DNA of 64,000 bases from an uncultured Alphaproteobacteria bacterium. Lineage in GTDB: Bacteria; Pseudomonadota; Alphaproteobacteria; HIMB59; GCA-002718135. Both the position numbers and the translations under genes were made by a program. The notes beneath the pieces are model-generated. The model was not told the origin of the DNA. It was given only the letters and a program-made list of their open reading frames with translations, and ran no database searches. This document shows, piece after piece, positions 1 to 8,667 of this stretch. The stretch's first letter is position 1; each line of letters begins with the position of its first letter. The DNA lies in contig CACMQS010000002.1 in the NCBI GenBank assembly GCA_902615845.1, positions 1 through 64,000 of the forward strand. The letters are read 5' to 3'.

Positions 1-37
1 TAATTTTACAAAAATATAGTTTTTAACGATCTAATTT

Positions 38-916
38 ATGAAAACAATTAGATTATTTTTTTCTATAGTAGTAATTATATTAATAATTTTATCTATCTTT
101 ATTTATATTTTTCTAAATAATTTTGAAAAAGAAAAAATAATTAGTGATATTGAAAAGAAATTAGAAATTAAAATTAATGAAAAAAACAAAACTAAAATCA
201 ATATTTTTCCAATTGTAAAGCTTAACACAAACTTAGAAATTAAAGATTACAAAAATAATTTATACTTTGATAATATTAGAATTGATATTTCTCAGCCCGT
301 ATTTCAAGTTTCAGGAAATTTAGATATTCTAATTGATAATTTGAATATTAATAATATTAATTTTAGTGAAGTAAATATTAATGGAAAAGTAAATTATATT
401 GAAAATTATCTTAAATATAGTGATAATTTAGAATATTTATTTGACTCGATTTATAAAATTAATGGAAAAATAACTTTAGAAACAACTAATGAAGAAAAAT
501 TTCTGATTTCATTTTTAAAATTATTCTTTGAAAAATTAGAAAATCAAAAAAATCAAAAATTTGCATTTTCTGAACTTATAAATGCTTTTGGTAATGAAAG
601 TTCTAATTTTAAAGGCGCAATAAATAAAAATAAAAATATTTTAGAAACTAGCAAAATTGAAATTAGCAATAAAAACAACAGAATTCTTATAAAAGGTGAA
701 TACAATTACAGTAATAACTTTATAGATATTATTTTAAACTTATCTCAAAATAATGAAATATATTTAACTACTTTGATAAAAGGAAACTTAAATAATCCTA
801 ATATAAGTTTTGATAAAAATTCAAAATTTTTTCAAAATTCAAACTCAAATGAAAATAATATAATTGAAGAAAGTGTCATTCAATTTTTAAATAATTTTTT
901 TGATTTCAATGATTGA
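38..916 (+). CDS. AsmA-like membrane-anchored protein (weak family link)
   Basis: 292 residues. One hydrophobic segment at about residues 5-27 follows a short basic start, so the protein is probably held in the inner membrane with the rest in the periplasm. A Lys-rich helix then leads into alternating beta-type sequence (about residues 45-150), the order seen at the N-terminus of AsmA-type envelope proteins. It is much shorter than AsmA (600 residues or more) and I see no AsmA C-terminal domain, so the link rests on layout only. It is extremely rich in Asn, Lys and Ile. Its end overlaps the start of the permease gene that follows, which suggests joint expression. No function can be assigned safely. 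Confidence 0.6.
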   Translation: MKTIRLFFSIVVIILIILSIFIYIFLNNFEKEKIISDIEKKLEIKINEKNKTKINIFPIVKLNTNLEIKDYKNNLYFDNIRIDISQPVFQVSGNLDILIDNLNINNINFSEVNINGKVNYIENYLKYSDNLEYLFDSIYKINGKITLETTNEEKFLISFLKLFFEKLENQKNQKFAFSELINAFGNESSNFKGAINKNKNILETSKIEISNKNNRILIKGEYNYSNNFIDIILNLSQNNEIYLTTLIKGNLNNPNISFDKNSKFFQNSNSNENNIIEESVIQFLNNFFDFND

Positions 917-1847
917 CTTATTAAATATAATTAGCAGTGTGTTTGGATATATCCTTTTTGGATTTTTTGTAAATAAATTACAAATACTTCCAAAAAAATA
1001 TATTGATTATTTTGATTTTACTGGTTTTAACATTCTTTTACCTTTAGCTTTAATTATATATTTTTGGCAAGTCTCATTTCCTCAAATTAATTCTATTGGC
1101 CTGATCATCTCATTTTTTGCTTCAGGTATTTTTATATCCATGACTGGATTTTTAATTAGCAAACAATTTTTAAATTTTAAAACTGATGACTCTGCACTTT
1201 TTGGATTAGCTGCTTGTTTTGGTAACACAGTAGCAATGGGAATACCTCTTATGTATGCAGTTTTGGGTCCAATAAATACAATTCCTTATATGATATTAGT
1301 TTTTTTTCATGGTATTGTTCATTTTAGCTATACTGTTATTATAATAGAAGTTTATAGAAATAGACAAAAAAGCATTGTCGAAATTTTTTATCAAATATTA
1401 TTAGGTATAATTAAAAATATTGTGCTTTTTGGAATGATAATTGGTATCATTCTTAATTACTCTAATCTTATCGTTCCATCTATTATGAAAGAGCCCTTAG
1501 ATATATTTGTAAACCTTGCTCTTCCAATGGTTCTCATTTCTTTAGGTCTTGCATTAGGAAATTTTAAAATTAGAGAAAATATTTATAGCGCAATACTATT
1601 AACTATCTTAAAAAATTTTATTCACCCTATAATTGCATTTTGTATAGCGAATTTTATACTAGAGCTTGATAATCTCTTGGTAATTATTGTTACTATGGCC
1701 GCAGCTTTACCAAGTGGGTCTCAGTCATATTATTTTGCATACAGATATAACTCACTAAAAGCTGTAGTTTCTTCAAATGTAGTATTAAGTACCTTTGTTA
1801 GTTTTTTTACACTGTCTTTACTATTAGTATTTTTTGATATTACGTAG
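909..1847 (+). CDS. AEC family (auxin efflux carrier-type) permease
   Basis: 312 residues and almost entirely hydrophobic, with about ten membrane segments. The family layout is visible: two bundles of five segments, a conserved Gly-Asn-Thr in the first half (GLAACFGNTVAMGIPL, about residues 95-110) and a Pro-containing segment (IVTMAAALPSGSQSYYFA) in the second. AEC proteins move organic anions such as malate, malonate or auxin-like compounds across the inner membrane; the substrate here is unknown. I take ATG at 909, which overlaps the upstream stop by 8 bases; a TTG at 900 in the same frame is the alternative. The stop overlaps the stop of the convergent TPR gene by 8 bases. Confidence 0.85.
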   Translation: MIDLLNIISSVFGYILFGFFVNKLQILPKKYIDYFDFTGFNILLPLALIIYFWQVSFPQINSIGLIISFFASGIFISMTGFLISKQFLNFKTDDSALFGLAACFGNTVAMGIPLMYAVLGPINTIPYMILVFFHGIVHFSYTVIIIEVYRNRQKSIVEIFYQILLGIIKNIVLFGMIIGIILNYSNLIVPSIMKEPLDIFVNLALPMVLISLGLALGNFKIRENIYSAILLTILKNFIHPIIAFCIANFILELDNLLVIIVTMAAALPSGSQSYYFAYRYNSLKAVVSSNVVLSTFVSFFTLSLLLVFFDIT

Positions 1848-2394
1848 ATTGAGAAATAAAAGATTGTATTCTCTCTTTTTTATCCATAGTTTTAACACTA
1901 AAAGGAAAAATCTCTAACATCTTGTCATATACATCAATTGCCTGTTGAAACTGGCCCTGATGAATAAAAATTAAACCCATTCCATCAAGTGCACCAAAAT
2001 GTCTTGGTTCTAATTCAAGAGTTTTAATGATGTCTTGCATAGATTGATCAAAATTACCCATCATAAAGTGAACTGTAGCTCTTTTATTCCAACCTTCAGC
2101 AAAATTAGGATCTTCTTCAATTAAATTATTAAAAAATCTAATTGCTAGTGGATAATTTCTTATATTCATAGCTTGAATACCCTTCTCAAAATATTCAATT
2201 ACTTTTGGATCATCAACTTCATACCATATATTCCAAATGTCAGATATTAAATCTCTTATCTCATCCTGATTTTCAGTCTCATTTAATTTTTTAAACAAAT
2301 TGTTTAGCCGTGGATCATTTTGATCTGCTAATGCTATCTTACTAGCAAACAAAAGACTTATACTGACAATTAATATTTTAAAGATAACTCTCAT
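1840..2394 (-). CDS. Exported tetratricopeptide-repeat protein
   Basis: 184 residues from the ATG at 2394. I chose this start because it puts a clean signal peptide (residues 1-23, ending near Ala-Leu-Ala) at the N-terminus; an upstream in-frame start at 2433 would add 13 charged residues before it. The mature part holds three TPR units at roughly residues 75-175, with typical spacing (ALA-type helix A, then a paired helix B; LEPRHFGALDGMGLIFIHQG is the clearest). It is probably a periplasmic scaffold. Similar short exported TPR proteins are common in alphaproteobacteria and have no defined role. The upstream TIGR03643/DUF2805 gene overlaps its start by 17 bases. Confidence 0.8.
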   Translation of the reverse strand: MRVIFKILIVSISLLFASKIALADQNDPRLNNLFKKLNETENQDEIRDLISDIWNIWYEVDDPKVIEYFEKGIQAMNIRNYPLAIRFFNNLIEEDPNFAEGWNKRATVHFMMGNFDQSMQDIIKTLELEPRHFGALDGMGLIFIHQGQFQQAIDVYDKMLEIFPFSVKTMDKKERIQSFISQST

Positions 2395-2611
2395 ATTTAA
2401 AAGATTTTTCGGATAGATTTCTTTTCTTTTCATGCTTTCTCGTTCTCCCTGTTACTCTAGTTCTCCATAACTTAAATGATCTAGGTTTAAGATTTGTTCT
2501 CATTATTTTTATAACCTCTGATTCGGTTACACCGTGAATTCTTTTTATTTTTTCAAAAGAGGTTTTATCGCACCAGGCTAATTTAATAATATTATCTATA
2601 TTCTCCTGCAT
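2378..2611 (-). CDS. TIGR03643/DUF2805 family small basic protein
   Basis: 77 residues. The pattern AWCDKTSFEKIKRIHG, then a short helix-turn-helix-like stretch, MRTNLKPRSFKLWRTRV and GRTRKHEKK is the signature of the TIGR03643 (DUF2805) family, usually about 70-85 residues. The fold looks like a small HTH with a strongly basic C-terminal tail, so nucleic-acid binding is likely, but no function is established that I know of. It overlaps the downstream TPR gene by 17 bases, so the two are probably co-translated. The divergent neighbour is the GST gene, 40 bases away. Confidence 0.85.
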   Translation of the reverse strand: MQENIDNIIKLAWCDKTSFEKIKRIHGVTESEVIKIMRTNLKPRSFKLWRTRVTGRTRKHEKKRNLSEKSFKYESYL

Positions 2612-2651
2612 ATTATGAATATAGTTCTCTATTAATTAAATTCTAAAAAAA

Positions 2652-3275
2652 ATGATTGATTTGTATTCATCACCCACCCCTAATGGTCGAAAAATTAGCA
2701 TTATGCTTGAAGAATTAGGTGTGGATTTTAATCCTATTTTAATAAATTTAGATAAAAAAGAGCAGTTTAGTGAAGAGTTTTCAAAAATATCTCCTGCGAA
2801 TAAAATTCCTGTAATTGTAGATAATGATAACAACCAAATAGTATTCGAATCCGGGGCTATCCTTCTTTATCTAGCAAAAAAATATGATAAATTTCTAAAT
2901 AAAGATAAGTATTGGGAAATAATACAATGGGTTTTTTTTCAAATGGCTTACATTGGACCAATGCTAGGCCAGGCTCATCAATATTTATTTTATCATCCTG
3001 GTAAAAGCAAATTTGCAGAAGATAAAACAAAAGGTTATGCGCAACATATATATTCAATTTTAGATAAAAGACTTTCTAAACAAGAATATTTTTCAGATAC
3101 CTATTCAATAGCTGATATTTCAATTTGGCCTTGGACAGCTCGTTATGAAAGACATCAAATAAATTTGCATGATTATCCAAATGTGTTGAGATGGTATAAA
3201 CAAATATCAACAAGACCTGCAGTTATTAAAGGATATAATTCTGTAGGCGAGTCTTATGAAATCCCTAAACCTTAA
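2652..3275 (+). CDS. yfcG: Glutathione S-transferase, YfcG-like disulfide-bond oxidoreductase
   Basis: 207 residues. The N-terminal thioredoxin-like domain starts with the Nu-class GST signature (MIDLYSSPTPNGRKI), with Thr and Asn of TPNG at the active site. It is followed by the cis-Pro region NKIPVIVD and the glutathione gamma-glutamyl-binding FESGAILLYLA. The helical domain keeps QWVFFQMAYIGPMLGQ and SIADISIWPW. The sequence runs nearly in register with E. coli YfcG, a glutathione-dependent disulfide reductase, and is of usual length. It is expected to be cytoplasmic and to act in thiol redox balance. The start is the ATG at 2652; the stop overlaps the convergent LysE-family gene by 4 bases. 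Confidence 0.88.
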   Translation: MIDLYSSPTPNGRKISIMLEELGVDFNPILINLDKKEQFSEEFSKISPANKIPVIVDNDNNQIVFESGAILLYLAKKYDKFLNKDKYWEIIQWVFFQMAYIGPMLGQAHQYLFYHPGKSKFAEDKTKGYAQHIYSILDKRLSKQEYFSDTYSIADISIWPWTARYERHQINLHDYPNVLRWYKQISTRPAVIKGYNSVGESYEIPKP

Positions 3276-3880
3276 GTGTTATAAAATAATACTGAGCCTG
3301 CAGTTATAATTAAAAGGATTGCTAAAAACCATTCAACTATTTTTTTTAATTTTTCATTATTAAGATATTGTCTGATAACACTTCCTCCATATGCCCATAT
3401 ACTAATGGAAGGAATATTAACTACTGTAGACATAATAACCATAAATAGTGTTCCAATTATTATATTTTCATCTTTTGGATAATATAATGTTACTGCAGTT
3501 GAACAGATTACCCAAGCTTTTGGATTTACAAATTGAAACAAAATTGCTTCATGATATTTTAATGGTCTTGATCTATCTTCTGTCTTTGAAATATTTAAAG
3601 ACCCAAACATTTTATATGCTAAATAAAGAATGTAGCCTGCTCCAACATATCTTAAAATATCATAGAGTATAGGATAGGTAATAAACAAAGATCCAAGACC
3701 TAGACATACAAGTGCTAATTGCAAACCATGACCAGAAGGAATGCCAAAAATATTAGGTATAGATCTTATAAATCCAAATTTTATACCTGATGCAGTTAAA
3801 ATACTATTGTTTGGACCTGGAGTTACGTACATAATAAAATTATACACTGCTAAAGCAGCTATTAATTCCCATGTAATCAT
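3272..3880 (-). CDS. LysE/RhtB family amino-acid exporter
   Basis: 202 residues with about six membrane segments. The family signature is near the start (VTPGPNNSILTASGIKFG, residues 19-36): the conserved Pro-Gly-Pro followed by a glycine-rich turn. A second conserved patch, FQFVNPKAWVICSTAV, sits in the middle. LysE/RhtB proteins export amino acids or their analogues across the inner membrane; the substrate cannot be read from sequence. It starts 3 bases after the yajQ stop and is the last gene of the minus-strand run YqaA-like, rmuC, yajQ, lysE-type. Confidence 0.88.
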   Translation of the reverse strand: MITWELIAALAVYNFIMYVTPGPNNSILTASGIKFGFIRSIPNIFGIPSGHGLQLALVCLGLGSLFITYPILYDILRYVGAGYILYLAYKMFGSLNISKTEDRSRPLKYHEAILFQFVNPKAWVICSTAVTLYYPKDENIIIGTLFMVIMSTVVNIPSISIWAYGGSVIRQYLNNEKLKKIVEWFLAILLIITAGSVLFYNT

Positions 3881-3883
3881 TTT

Positions 3884-4369
3884 TTAATCTCTATAATTTA
3901 CAAATTGGACTGGTATACCTATCTTAGCATCCTCAATAAGCTTCATTACACTTTGTAAATCATCTTTTTTCTTTCCTTCAACACGAAGTTCATTCCCATT
4001 GATTTTTACTTGAACTTTTAATTTAGAGCTTTTGACATCAGAAGTAATTTTTTTACACAGGGATTGCTCAATTCCTTCTACTAATTCATACGTCTGACGA
4101 ATTTTATTTCCCCCAGCTTTTTCCATATCATTTTTTTTTAAACATAAAGGATCAACTTTTCGTCTAACAAAATGAGTAACGAGCATGTCATTTACTTGAC
4201 CAGCTTTCATTTCATCATCAGTTATGACAACTATAGTATTTTCTTTTTTTTCAATAGAAGTATCTGATCCTTTAAAATCGTACCTAGTGGTAATTTCTCT
4301 TGTAGCATTTCCTAGTGCGTTATCAATTTCTTGATGATCTAATCTGTTTACAATATCAAAACTAGGCAT
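3884..4369 (-). CDS. yajQ: YajQ family nucleotide-binding protein
   Basis: 161 residues, the normal length for the family. It begins with the hallmark MPSFDIVNRLDHQEIDNALG, keeps RYDFKGSDTSIE and ends with GIPVQFVNYRD, as in almost all YajQ proteins. The fold is two RRM-like domains. In Xanthomonas a homologue binds cyclic di-GMP and acts with a transcription factor; whether that holds here is unknown. It is cytoplasmic. It lies 4 bases downstream of rmuC, so the two are probably on one transcript. Confidence 0.95.
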   Translation of the reverse strand: MPSFDIVNRLDHQEIDNALGNATREITTRYDFKGSDTSIEKKENTIVVITDDEMKAGQVNDMLVTHFVRRKVDPLCLKKNDMEKAGGNKIRQTYELVEGIEQSLCKKITSDVKSSKLKVQVKINGNELRVEGKKKDDLQSVMKLIEDAKIGIPVQFVNYRD

Positions 4370-4373
4370 GTAT

Positions 4374-5333
4374 TTAGTTTATTACATCGTCATTTATATC
4401 TGGCAACTGTTTTTTAGTGCTTAATCTTCCTAATTTTTTCATCTTTTCTACTTTTTTAGTCAAACTTCCTGAACCATCTTGCAATCTTTGTTTAGCTTCA
4501 TCCATTTTTGATTTAGCTAAATCTATTGACTGATTAGCTTTTACAAAAGACTCATATACACTGACTGTTTTATCATAAATATCTGATGCAGCTGATGCTA
4601 TATCTTTTATTGTTTTAGATTGTTTATCAACCCGCCACATATTTTCTACAGCTTTAAGTAAAAAGGGTAAAGTTGATGGCCCAACAATAATTATTTTATT
4701 GTTCCATGAATCTTCAATAAGTTTATTTGCCTCATTATATAAAGTAAGTAATGCTGGTTCTATTGGAACAAACATTAAAACATTATCAATTGTATTGATT
4801 CCATATATTTTTGAATAATTATCTTTACTCAAACTTCTAATCGAAGTTTTTGTTGAATCCAAAAATTTTTTCAAAAATATCTTCTTTTGTTGATTGTCAT
4901 TTGTATTAGAATAATCATGCCAAGAATCTAAGGACACTTTTGAATCTATAATTATGTGTCTATTACCTGGCATATGAACAATTACATCGGGTTTTTGTAA
5001 ATTACCATCTTCATCTCTAAAAGTTTTTTGAGTTGAGTATTCTTCTCCTTCTCTTAAACCAACACTATCTAAAATATTTTTAAGTACAAATTCTCCCCAC
5101 GGACCTTGTTGAAACGCACCACCTCTAATTAATGTATTCTCAATTCTATCTTGAGCTAAATTGAAATTTTGTAAAGATTGCTGAATTGATTGCATGTGAT
5201 TTTTTAAGGAAGTAAGATCAGTATCATCTTTTATTTCAGAACTTTTTGTTTTGCGAAGAAAAAATAAAATTGATAAAAAACCAAATCCAGATAAAAAACC
5301 AATTATGAAAACAAATATAAGATTTTCAAACAT
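4374..5333 (-). CDS. rmuC: RmuC family DNA recombination protein
   Basis: 319 residues. A membrane segment at residues 5-24 is followed by a short coiled-coil stretch and the RmuC nuclease-like domain (about residues 70-290). Family motifs seen are GAFQQGPWGEFVLKNIL, KPDVIVHMPGNRHIIIDSKV and VLMFVPIEPALLTLYNEA. In E. coli RmuC limits inversion at short inverted repeats, and the domain is related to PD-(D/E)xK nucleases: the Asp of PDVIVH and the DSK triplet fit that. It is somewhat shorter than E. coli RmuC (about 475 residues) because the coiled-coil part is reduced. I use ATG 5333; a GTG one codon upstream (5336) is the alternative. Confidence 0.92.
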   Translation of the reverse strand: MFENLIFVFIIGFLSGFGFLSILFFLRKTKSSEIKDDTDLTSLKNHMQSIQQSLQNFNLAQDRIENTLIRGGAFQQGPWGEFVLKNILDSVGLREGEEYSTQKTFRDEDGNLQKPDVIVHMPGNRHIIIDSKVSLDSWHDYSNTNDNQQKKIFLKKFLDSTKTSIRSLSKDNYSKIYGINTIDNVLMFVPIEPALLTLYNEANKLIEDSWNNKIIIVGPSTLPFLLKAVENMWRVDKQSKTIKDIASAASDIYDKTVSVYESFVKANQSIDLAKSKMDEAKQRLQDGSGSLTKKVEKMKKLGRLSTKKQLPDINDDVIN

Positions 5334-5339
5334 CACTAA

Positions 5340-5756
5340 TTAGATAAGATATAAATATATTATCAAATATCTAGCAATTTTCCCAATAGATACAAATATT
5401 AAAAAAAAAGTAATATTATATTTTACTGTACCTGCTGCAAATGCGATTGGATCTCCAATAATAGGTACCCATGAAAATAATAATGACCATTTTCCATACT
5501 TTTTGAAAATATCTGAAGCTTTCTTTAATAAATATTTATTTACTGGAAACCAAGGTTTCTTAATAAGAAAATTTACAAAGTAACCACATATCCAACTGAT
5601 TATAGATCCTAAAATATTACCTGCAGAGGCAAAAAATAATAATAAAAATGGATTATACTTATTAGATAATAATAGTGCTGATAAATATGTCTCTGAAGCA
5701 AAAGGAAAAAAAGTACCTAAAGACAAACAAAAAATAAATAATGATGAATAGATCAA
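5340..5756 (-). CDS. YqaA family (SNARE-associated/DedA-type) membrane protein
   Basis: 138 residues with four to five membrane segments. It matches YqaA, a small branch of the DedA/SNARE-associated (VTT) superfamily: a glycine-rich GNILGSIISWICGYF, then KYGKWSLLFSWVPIIGDPIAFAAGTVK, where the Arg/Trp-Pro-Gly-Asp core is conserved. DedA relatives are linked to membrane lipid scrambling and membrane potential; YqaA itself is not characterised. The only usable start is a TTG at 5756, because the frame upstream reaches a stop at 5781 without an ATG or GTG. It is the first gene of the minus-strand run leading into rmuC, 6 bases away. Confidence 0.8.
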   Translation of the reverse strand: MIYSSLFIFCLSLGTFFPFASETYLSALLLSNKYNPFLLLFFASAGNILGSIISWICGYFVNFLIKKPWFPVNKYLLKKASDIFKKYGKWSLLFSWVPIIGDPIAFAAGTVKYNITFFLIFVSIGKIARYLIIYLYLI

Positions 5757-5805
5757 AGTATTTCTTATTTTTAATTTATGTTAATGTTATTTTACTTATC
5801 AATTT

Positions 5806-6948
5806 ATGAACGATTTTCCAAAAGAAGAATTTATTTCCAGAATTGAAAAAATACAAAAACATATAGAAAAAGAAAATATTGATGCAGTTATTATAACTTC
5901 ACCGTCAAATTTTAGATATTTCACTGGACTTGATAGTAATTTTTGGGAAAGTCCTACAAGACCCTGGTATTTAATTATTTCAAAAAAAAATCCAATTAAA
6001 GCTATAATTCCATCTATTGGTATTACAGCTATGCAAAACACATTAGTCAATGATATTGAAACTTGGGAGTCTCCAAATCCGAAAGATGAAGGAATATCTT
6101 TATTGAAAAAAAACATCAAAAGTTTTCCTAAAAATTCAAATATTGGTTTTGAATTAGGAAATGAAACTTTTTTGCGAATGAGTATTAACGATTATCAGGA
6201 TATTCAAAAAAATTTATCAGAATATAATTTTGTTGATACTAGTAAAATACTTTGGAGTATAAGAAAAATAAAATCTGAAATAGAGATCAGTAATATTAAA
6301 GAAATTTGTTCTATTACAAGTAAGGTGTTTGATAATTTTCCTGAAAAAATTAATTTAGGAATGAGTGAAAAACAAATTACATCAATATTTAAAAAAGAAT
6401 TAATTGAGAGTGGTGCAGATTATATTCAATATATGGCGTGTGCTTCGGGACTTAATGGTTATAATCAGATTATCTGTAACCCAACCGAAAGGGTAACTAA
6501 AGATGGTGATATTCTAATTATTGATACCGGTGCAACATTAAATGGTTATTTTTCAGATTTCGATAGAAATTTTGGCTTTGGAAGAATTAACAAACAAGTT
6601 CTAGATGCATATAATAAATTGTGGGAAGCAACTGAGAGAACTTTAGAAATTATAAAACCTGGAACTAGTTGTTCAGAAATATATTCTAAATTATCTTATA
6701 GTTTAACAACTAACAACATATCAGTTGGAAGGATGGGTCATGGTTTAGGCTTACAACTGACTGAGCCGCCAAGTATTATGAAAAATGACAAAACATTACT
6801 TGAGGAAAATATGATTATAACTCTTGAGCCATCAATTGAAATGGACGAAAATAAAGTATTAGTACAAGAAGAAAATTTATTGATAACTAAAGATTCCTAT
6901 AAACTTTTAAGTACTAGAACTCCTGAAAATTTACCTATTATTAATTAG
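5806..6948 (+). CDS. M24 family metallopeptidase (Xaa-Pro dipeptidase/creatinase type)
   Basis: 380 residues. The N-terminal creatinase-like domain (about 1-160) is followed by a pita-bread catalytic domain. All five expected metal ligands can be placed: Asp240 (LIIDTGA), Asp251 (YFSDFDRNF), His312 (GHGLGL), Glu341 (ITLEPSI) and Glu355 (VLVQEENLL). That points to a working two-metal hydrolase rather than a creatinase. There is no signal peptide, so it is cytoplasmic. It stops directly against the convergent peptide-type ABC operon, and cleaving imported dipeptides would fit that setting, but substrate is inference. M24 relatives that cleave ectoine or other amide compounds are not excluded. 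Confidence 0.85.
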   Translation: MNDFPKEEFISRIEKIQKHIEKENIDAVIITSPSNFRYFTGLDSNFWESPTRPWYLIISKKNPIKAIIPSIGITAMQNTLVNDIETWESPNPKDEGISLLKKNIKSFPKNSNIGFELGNETFLRMSINDYQDIQKNLSEYNFVDTSKILWSIRKIKSEIEISNIKEICSITSKVFDNFPEKINLGMSEKQITSIFKKELIESGADYIQYMACASGLNGYNQIICNPTERVTKDGDILIIDTGATLNGYFSDFDRNFGFGRINKQVLDAYNKLWEATERTLEIIKPGTSCSEIYSKLSYSLTTNNISVGRMGHGLGLQLTEPPSIMKNDKTLLEENMIITLEPSIEMDENKVLVQEENLLITKDSYKLLSTRTPENLPIIN

Positions 6949-8667
6949 TTAAATAATTGATTCAATTTTAGGCATAAGTCTAATTAATTCCTTCGTATAT
7001 TCATGCTCAGGATTATTAAATAATTCCTCTGTATCTTTTGTTTCACAAACAGCACCATTTTTTAGTACAATTATTCGGTTACACATTTGGCGAATTACAG
7101 GAAGATCATGGCTAATAAATAGCATAGTGAGATGAAGTTCATCTTGTATATCTTTTAATAAATTCAATATTTGTGCTTGTATACTGACATCCAATGCAGA
7201 AGTTGGTTCATCACATATTAATAATCTTGGTCTTGTTGCCAAAGCACGAGCAATAGATATTCTCTGCCTTTGCCCTCCTGAGAATTCATGTGGGTATCGA
7301 TCTAGAGATTGTCTGGTCATTCCAACAATATCTATTAGGTCGTAAACATTTTGTAAAAGATCATTATTGCTAATATTTTTTTGAAAAAATTTAATTGGTT
7401 CTGCAATAATATCCTTAACTTTGAAACGAGGATTTAGAGATGAGTAAGGATCTTGAAAAATCATTTGAATTTGACCTCTACTATTATGAATTTGATATTT
7501 TTTATTTGAATTATATAGAGGTTCATTATTATAAATTAAATTACCTTTATTAGGACTAATTAATCCAGTAATAATTTTTGCAATAGTTGATTTACCTGAA
7601 CCAGACTCTCCAACTAATCCAAGTGTCTCACCTTCGAATAATTCAAAAGATACATTGTCGACAGCTTTAACTATTTTATCATTCGAACTTTTATTAGAAA
7701 TAAATGAAAAACCACTACCTAAAGAATTATCATCAAAAACTTTTGTCACTTCCTCAAGTTTTAATAATTTTTGATTTTTATTTTCCCTTATGCCCCATGT
7801 TTTAATAATATTTTTAGTCAAATCCTTGGAACTAGATGTTATTTCCTTACCATCGGGGCTAATCAATTTAAATCTATCAATTTTCTTATTTGTTGGTGGC
7901 ACTGAAATTACTAAGCTTCTTGCTTCTGTTGATTTTGGATTTGTTAATAATTCTTTAGTCTCACCTAGTTCAACAATATGTCCGTATCTCATGACAATAA
8001 CTTTATCAGTCGTCTCTGCTATGACTCCCATATCATGGGTAATAATTATAACACCAAGATTTCTTTTCTTTGTAAGATCTTTAAGAAGTTCTAATATTTG
8101 ATATTGAATACTTACATCTAAAGCTGTTGTTGGTTCATCTGCAATTATTAAGTCAGGTTCACAACTTATCGCTAAAGCTATCACAACTCTTTGACGCATA
8201 CCGCCACTAAATTGGTGTGGATAGTCTTCAATTCTTTTTTCAGCGTTCTCTATTCCAACCTCTTTAAGTAGTAGAATTGATTTTTTAAGTGAATCTTGAT
8301 AACTTAAATTTAAATGAGCCTGAATAGTTTCAATTAATTGATCTTTTATTTTAAATAGAGGGTTTAATGAAGTTTGAGGGTCTTGAAAGACAAATCCTAT
8401 TTTTTTTCCTCTAATATTTTGAATTATTTCTTCATTACTTCTTAATTCAATATTGTCTATTTTTATTGAACCATCTGTGATTTCACCTGGAGGATCAATC
8501 AAGTTAATTATCGCATTTGCAATTGTAGATTTTCCAGATCCAGACTCACCGACAATTCCTAATATTTCTCCTCTTTCTAAAGAAAATTCTACATTTTTGC
8601 TTGCAACAATAGTTTCCTTTCGTGTTGGATAACTTATGTTTAAATTTTTTACTTCTAAAAAACTCAT
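6949..8667 (-). CDS. Peptide-type ABC transporter, fused double ATP-binding protein
   Basis: 572 residues with two complete ABC domains in one chain, as in YejF or GsiA. Domain 1 (about 1-270) has Walker A GIVGESGSGKS, signature SGGMRQR and Walker B LIIADEPTTALD. Domain 2 (about 305-565) has GLVGESGSGKS, SGGQRQR and LLICDEPTSALD. Each domain carries the C-terminal region typical of the oligopeptide/nickel class. Start is ATG 8667, which forms an ATGA overlap with the stop of the upstream permease; an in-frame start at 8706 would run 13 residues into it. It powers the uptake system encoded by the three genes upstream. Confidence 0.93.
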   Translation of the reverse strand: MSFLEVKNLNISYPTRKETIVASKNVEFSLERGEILGIVGESGSGKSTIANAIINLIDPPGEITDGSIKIDNIELRSNEEIIQNIRGKKIGFVFQDPQTSLNPLFKIKDQLIETIQAHLNLSYQDSLKKSILLLKEVGIENAEKRIEDYPHQFSGGMRQRVVIALAISCEPDLIIADEPTTALDVSIQYQILELLKDLTKKRNLGVIIITHDMGVIAETTDKVIVMRYGHIVELGETKELLTNPKSTEARSLVISVPPTNKKIDRFKLISPDGKEITSSSKDLTKNIIKTWGIRENKNQKLLKLEEVTKVFDDNSLGSGFSFISNKSSNDKIVKAVDNVSFELFEGETLGLVGESGSGKSTIAKIITGLISPNKGNLIYNNEPLYNSNKKYQIHNSRGQIQMIFQDPYSSLNPRFKVKDIIAEPIKFFQKNISNNDLLQNVYDLIDIVGMTRQSLDRYPHEFSGGQRQRISIARALATRPRLLICDEPTSALDVSIQAQILNLLKDIQDELHLTMLFISHDLPVIRQMCNRIIVLKNGAVCETKDTEELFNNPEHEYTKELIRLMPKIESII